Origin: an uncultured Alphaproteobacteria bacterium
Lineage (GTDB): Bacteria; Pseudomonadota; Alphaproteobacteria; HIMB59; GCA-002718135
Assembly (NCBI GenBank): GCA_902625365.1
Contig: CACOAX010000004.1
Span: 1 to 64,000 of the forward strand
DNA: 64,000 nucleotides
Reading direction: 5' to 3'
Positions within the stretch are counted from its first letter, which is position 1. Every line of letters begins with the position of its first letter. The translations under genes were made by a program, and so were the position numbers. Shown piece after piece: positions 60,182 through 64,000 of the stretch. Below the pieces are notes generated by a model. The model did no database searches. It saw only the letters and a list, made by a program, of their open reading frames with translations, and was not told where the DNA came from.

Positions 60182-62819
60182 TTGCAGTATCTTGCTCTTT
60201 TATCTCTATTGCTTTTTCAAGATCAACAGAAACTAATTGTGATACACCTTTCTCAGGCATGGTAACACCAAATAATCTATTTACTCTTGCCATTGTCATT
60301 CTATGATGAGTTATAACTAAGAATTTTGTTGAAGAAGTTTTAGCTATTTCCTCAACTAAGGAACAAAATCTATCAACATTAGTATCATCTAATGGAGCAT
60401 CAACCTCATCGAGCACACAAATTGGAGCTGGGTTTGATAAAAATACAGCAAATAATAATGATAATGCTGTAAGAGCTTGCTCACCACCAGAAAGTAAATT
60501 TAGATTTTGTAATTTTTTTCCAGGAGGACTAGCAAATATTTCTAAACCAGCTTGAAGAGGATCTGATTCATCTGTAAATTTAAGGTAAGCCTTGCCACCA
60601 CCAAACAACCTAGTAAATAATTTTTGAAAATTTTCATTAACTATTCCATATGCAGCAAGTAAACGTTGTCTACCTTCTGTATTAAGTGAGTCAATTGCTT
60701 CTCTTAGTTTTGCAATTGCACTTAAAAGGTCACTTTGATCTTTCTTTATCGTATTTACTTTTTCTTCTAACTCTTTGGATTCTTGTTCTGCAAGAAGATT
60801 AACACCACCTAAACGTTCTTGCTCAGCAATTAGTCTTTCTAATTTTTTTTCTAAATCATTAGTCTCACCTAAAACTTTATTTGGATCAATTTCTCCAATA
60901 TTGTAAAGTTCTTCTAGTTCTAAACTCAGTCGTTCTTTTACTTGAGTAGCTAATAATTTAATTGCTTCATTAATTGTATTAATTTGACCCTCAGTCCTAA
61001 TTCTCTCTTCCCTTAATTCATTTAATTTAATTTCTTCTAGTTTTAATTTCTTATTGATCTCATTAGAATTTTGTTCAGTTTGACGTAGCTGCTCAGCTAT
61101 CTGGTCATAAGAACTCTTATTTTTATCAATTAACTTTTGTATTTTTAGTTTTTCACTTGATACATCTTCTGGAACAGATTGGAGATTAGATAATTCATTA
61201 ATTAATGTATTTTGCCTTGAATTCAGTTCTTCTATTCTTTGATTTGCTTTTGCAGAGATATCATTCCATTGTTTTTCCTCTGCACTTAATTGCTTTATTC
61301 GTCTATTTTTTAATTGCTCTAATATCGCTTTAGTTGAATTATTTTGTTTACCTTTAGATACATACCCATCCCATCTCCAAATTTCTCCTAGTTTGCTCAC
61401 TATTATTTGTCCTGGTTTTAAGGTTTTTTGAATTTCTAAAACATTTTCTTTATTTTCTATTAAACCAACAAACTCTAGTTTCTTTTTCAAATTATCAGGT
61501 GCTTTTATCAGAGAGGAAAATTTAATAATTTCTGAATTAAAGAAAGAATCTTCCACATCTAATTTCCTCCAAAAAATACTTTGTTCTTCATCGATAGATG
61601 CAATTAACTCATCTGAAAAAACTGCAGCAATTGCTTGTTCAAGACCATCTTCAAAGTCTAGATAATCAATTATTGGATTATTATTTTTTTTATTAGAAAC
61701 ATTTTCATTATTTAGATCATCATCAGTTTGAATAAAAAGATCACCTTGCTGTTTTAAAAGTATTGATTTTTCTTCCTGCACTCTTTCAAGATTTTGTTTT
61801 GCATCTTCAAATAAAAATTTTTCTCTATCAATATCATTTTTAATTTGCTCTATACGGACTTTCGTTTCATCTAATGCAATATTTGCTCTTTCAATTTCTT
61901 TTTCTTGGTTTTCTAAACTAATAGAATATTTCTGAAGCTCAGCTGCAACCTTACTTTCTTGAAGTCTAAGGTTTGGGAGGATTTCTTGAACCTTTTCAAA
62001 TTCGATATTTATTTGTGCAACAACCTGTGTTTGATCATTTACTACATTTGTTTCAGATTGAATTTTTTCATTAGCATTTTTTAATTTATCTTTTTCATCA
62101 ATCCATTTCTTATAAAATAATCTTGCTCTTGCTTTAGTAATATCTTTCTGAATGTACTTATATCTTTCAGCTTGTTTTGATTGTTTCTTTAATATTGTAA
62201 GTTGTTCGTCTTGTGCTTTTAATACATCCTTAACACGTTCTAAGTTATTTTCAGTTGCATTTAATCGTAATTCAGCTTCATGTCGTCTTGAATGCAGACC
62301 TGTAATTCCTGCAGCTTCTTCGAGTAATGTTCTTCTTTGCTCTGGCTTAGCAGCAATAATAGCACCGACTCTACCTTGACTAACCATCGATGTTGAACGA
62401 GCACCTGTTGCTGCATCAGCAAATAGTAATTGAACATCCTTTAATCGGACTTCTTTTCCGTTTACTCTATATTCCGATCCTTCACCTCGCCATATTCTTC
62501 TTGTGACTTCAATGGTATCACTTTCATTAAAAATACTAGGTGCTTTTCTTGCTTTATTATCTAAATCTATTGAAACCTCTGCAATATCCCATGCTGGTCT
62601 ATCATCTGTACCATTAAAGATAACATCATCTAATTCACTTCCTCTCATTTGTTTCGGAGAAAGCTCACCCATAACGAATCTAAAAGCTTCAACGAGATTG
62701 GATTTACCACATCCATTTGGCCCCACGATACCCGTCAAACCATTTTCAATCAAAATTTCTGTTGGTTCAACAAAAGACTTAAAGCCTTTGACTTTAAGGG
62801 TCCTAAAATTAATCATCAA
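60171..62819 (-). CDS. smc: Chromosome segregation SMC protein, unusually short arms
   Basis: The ATPase of the SMC-ScpAB condensin. The N-terminal head has Walker A GPNGCGKSNLVEAFRFVMGE near residue 33, the hinge spans about 385-515 (with the alphaproteobacterial GEIWRWDGYVSKG), and the C-terminal head has LLSGGEQALTALSLLFA and Walker B CVLDEVDAPLDD. Total length is 882 residues, against roughly 1150-1200 in most bacteria. Both coiled-coil arms (about 165-380 and 520-735) are shortened by a similar amount while head and hinge are complete. It is therefore a balanced reduction, not a truncation. scpA and scpB are not nearby. Confidence 0.93.
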   Translation of the reverse strand: MMINFRTLKVKGFKSFVEPTEILIENGLTGIVGPNGCGKSNLVEAFRFVMGELSPKQMRGSELDDVIFNGTDDRPAWDIAEVSIDLDNKARKAPSIFNESDTIEVTRRIWRGEGSEYRVNGKEVRLKDVQLLFADAATGARSTSMVSQGRVGAIIAAKPEQRRTLLEEAAGITGLHSRRHEAELRLNATENNLERVKDVLKAQDEQLTILKKQSKQAERYKYIQKDITKARARLFYKKWIDEKDKLKNANEKIQSETNVVNDQTQVVAQINIEFEKVQEILPNLRLQESKVAAELQKYSISLENQEKEIERANIALDETKVRIEQIKNDIDREKFLFEDAKQNLERVQEEKSILLKQQGDLFIQTDDDLNNENVSNKKNNNPIIDYLDFEDGLEQAIAAVFSDELIASIDEEQSIFWRKLDVEDSFFNSEIIKFSSLIKAPDNLKKKLEFVGLIENKENVLEIQKTLKPGQIIVSKLGEIWRWDGYVSKGKQNNSTKAILEQLKNRRIKQLSAEEKQWNDISAKANQRIEELNSRQNTLINELSNLQSVPEDVSSEKLKIQKLIDKNKSSYDQIAEQLRQTEQNSNEINKKLKLEEIKLNELREERIRTEGQINTINEAIKLLATQVKERLSLELEELYNIGEIDPNKVLGETNDLEKKLERLIAEQERLGGVNLLAEQESKELEEKVNTIKKDQSDLLSAIAKLREAIDSLNTEGRQRLLAAYGIVNENFQKLFTRLFGGGKAYLKFTDESDPLQAGLEIFASPPGKKLQNLNLLSGGEQALTALSLLFAVFLSNPAPICVLDEVDAPLDDTNVDRFCSLVEEIAKTSSTKFLVITHHRMTMARVNRLFGVTMPEKGVSQLVSVDLEKAIEIKEQDTANEL

Positions 62820-63431
62820 CTATTGTGATAATATTTTATCGATGATTTGTCTAAACTCTTTTATGTTTTTATTCCCGGAATAAAGTACTCCGTTAATAAT
62901 GAATGAAGGGGTAGAACCTATTTTATATTCTCTCTGAGCTTCCATTACACCCTCAAGTAACTGATTCTCTAATTCAACATTACTTAAACATGTATCAAAG
63001 TCCTCTTGTTGCATACCACCACTTTGCATTATTTTGTATAACTCGGACTTTGTTTTTGAATGATCTCTATTAACCCAATTATTTTGGAGTTTATAAAGGC
63101 CATTCATGTAATCATATCTTACATCTTCTGGGACGCATCTTAAAATCATACTTCCAGCAAGAGCTGGATAATTAAATGGGAAATCTCGAAAAATAAACTT
63201 AACTTTACCAGTATCAATAAACTCTTTTTTTAATTCTTCTAGAGTATCATTATGAAAATCTGCACAGTGACTACAAGACATTGAAGCATATTCTATAATT
63301 GTGATCGGAGCATTGTCTTCCCCAATATAAAAATCATTATCTTTAACATCTAGTATTGAGTTTTCAGCTGCTTTGGCATTAATAAAAAGTAGTGATAGTA
63401 TAATAGAAATAAATAAAATTTTAATTTTCAT
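62820..63431 (-). CDS. DsbA-family thioredoxin-fold protein
   Basis: A 203-residue periplasmic oxidoreductase. Signal peptide MKIKILFISIILSLLFINAKA is followed by a DsbA-type domain (Thioredoxin_4). The active site is SMSCSHCADFH (CSHC) near residue 52, the inserted helical part follows, and IGSTPSFIINGVLYSG with the cis-Pro lies near 170. The order DUF721-dsbA-smc is common in alphaproteobacteria. Its stop abuts smc, and it starts at the end of the DUF721 gene. Confidence 0.92.
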   Translation of the reverse strand: MKIKILFISIILSLLFINAKAAENSILDVKDNDFYIGEDNAPITIIEYASMSCSHCADFHNDTLEELKKEFIDTGKVKFIFRDFPFNYPALAGSMILRCVPEDVRYDYMNGLYKLQNNWVNRDHSKTKSELYKIMQSGGMQQEDFDTCLSNVELENQLLEGVMEAQREYKIGSTPSFIINGVLYSGNKNIKEFRQIIDKILSQ

Positions 63432-63946
63432 TATTTGTCCTCAGTTGTAATTTTATTACCTAAATTTAATAGCGATTTTTTTAAATCGGAATTTTGAAAT
63501 TCTTTAACGTTTTGCTTAACAAATTCTATGTCGTCTTTATCAATTTGTTTATTTTTATTTTGTTTCATATGAGTATATTTAGGTATGTAATTTTGATGAA
63601 TTCTCAAGTCTATTATAGCTTTATAGCCAAAATAAGTATTAATTTTTTCAATTATAGTGTCCTTAAAGTGTTGAAATTCAATGGCTGCGGCTGGAGCAAC
63701 ACTCACATTTAGATAATTTTTATATACTGTCTCACCTACATCATTTTCAAAATCACGCACCCTTGAAACATTTAATGGCTCTGAATATTCTTTAAAATAA
63801 TTACCAGCAATTTCAGGCCATTTGGAGTTAATTATAAATTCTGTACGATTATATTTAGAGGAAAATTTTCTATTAACTTTCCTCAGAGTATCGCCAATAG
63901 ATTGTGGAACAAATGTTCTTTTTTGCTTTATATTTTTTTTGTCCAT
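63431..63946 (-). CDS. DUF721 (DciA-like) family protein
   Basis: A DUF721-domain protein, related to the DciA helicase-loading factors. The fold region includes NSKWPEIAGNYFKEYSEPLNVSRVRDF and YLNVSVAPAAAIEFQHFKDTIIEKINTYFGY. In-frame ATG codons occur at 63997, 63952 and 63946. The first would add a hydrophobic, atypical leader (FKHIAFIFRYYKLF), so I prefer 63946 (MDKKNIKQKRTF) or 63952. It is 171 residues long from 63946. In related genomes mutY usually lies just upstream, beyond the window edge. Confidence 0.8.
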   Translation of the reverse strand: MDKKNIKQKRTFVPQSIGDTLRKVNRKFSSKYNRTEFIINSKWPEIAGNYFKEYSEPLNVSRVRDFENDVGETVYKNYLNVSVAPAAAIEFQHFKDTIIEKINTYFGYKAIIDLRIHQNYIPKYTHMKQNKNKQIDKDDIEFVKQNVKEFQNSDLKKSLLNLGNKITTEDK

Positions 63947-64000
63947 ATGCATAAATAATTTATAGTACCTAAATATGAAAGCAATATGTTTAAACACGAA

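Noticed and set aside
62503-62883. 126-residue plus-strand frame opposite smc
   Set aside because: Lies opposite the conserved SMC head coding sequence; shadow frame.

Overview
The window is a gene-dense, strongly AT-rich stretch with short or overlapping gene junctions. It looks like the genome of a streamlined marine alphaproteobacterium of the Pelagibacterales/HIMB59/AEGEAN-169 kind. This rests on base composition, the split F0 ATP synthase operon (I-a-c-b'-b), the cox gene order, the smc-dsbA-DUF721 order and the many sugar-type ABC transporters. I cannot assign a genus. I see no phage, insertion sequence, CRISPR array, rRNA or tRNA.

Layout. 1-8855: end of tadA, xseA, then a leftward envelope block (LpxL-like, LpxK, WaaA, DUF374 acyltransferase, MsbA-like exporter, UbiA) and rsmE. 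8954-18544: aa3 cytochrome oxidase operon (coxB, coxA, ctaB, an unlisted 35-residue membrane protein, ctaG, coxC, and a SURF1 gene that seems to need an ATT start), then M32 peptidase, thrC and M16 peptidase. 18568-22234: small housekeeping genes and a sugar isomerase / Gfo-Idh-MocA pair. 22235-26131: an ammonium-transport island. Two amt paralogues each sit behind a leader carrying two tandem aptamers that match the glutamine (glnA-type) riboswitch consensus. A winged-helix-like gene, structured intercistronic RNA and a small Lys-rich ORF accompany them. 26132-30005: YqgE, DsbD-like, peroxiredoxin, SDR.

30002-54899 is a catabolic/accessory region. It holds an RbsB/FrcB-type sugar ABC transporter facing an operon with a membrane di-iron oxygenase, FAD ferredoxin reductase, Rieske ferredoxin, PanB-like protein, second oxygenase, second PanB-like protein and a sterol-desaturase-family protein. 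SMP-30 lactonase, an IlvD/Edd sugar-acid dehydratase, a PLP deaminase-like enzyme, PhyH, an FAD-linked hydroxyacid oxidase, an Ldh2-type dehydrogenase, a beta-lactamase-fold protein, xylulokinase and a GMC oxidoreductase follow, then a second ABC transporter without an ATPase and another sterol-desaturase-family gene. The oxygenase-reductase-ferredoxin trio plus the nearby MocA-, MocB- and MocC-type families recall rhizopine (methylated inosamine) catabolism. I infer a pathway for oxidising a methylated or otherwise capped sugar or cyclitol; the substrate is unknown.

54918-63997 is leftward housekeeping: YceI, rnhA, thrB, ispH, ATP synthase F0, an unusually short smc, a DsbA-like protein and a DUF721 protein.

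Best candidates for something undescribed: (1) the duplicated tandem-glutamine-riboswitch amt island with its co-varying third hairpin and knot-like intercistronic RNA; (2) the Moc-like oxygenase cluster with two PanB-fold proteins that seem to lack the metal ligands; (3) the same hairpin placed after the binding-protein gene of two unrelated ABC transporters, overlapping the next gene's ribosome-binding site.
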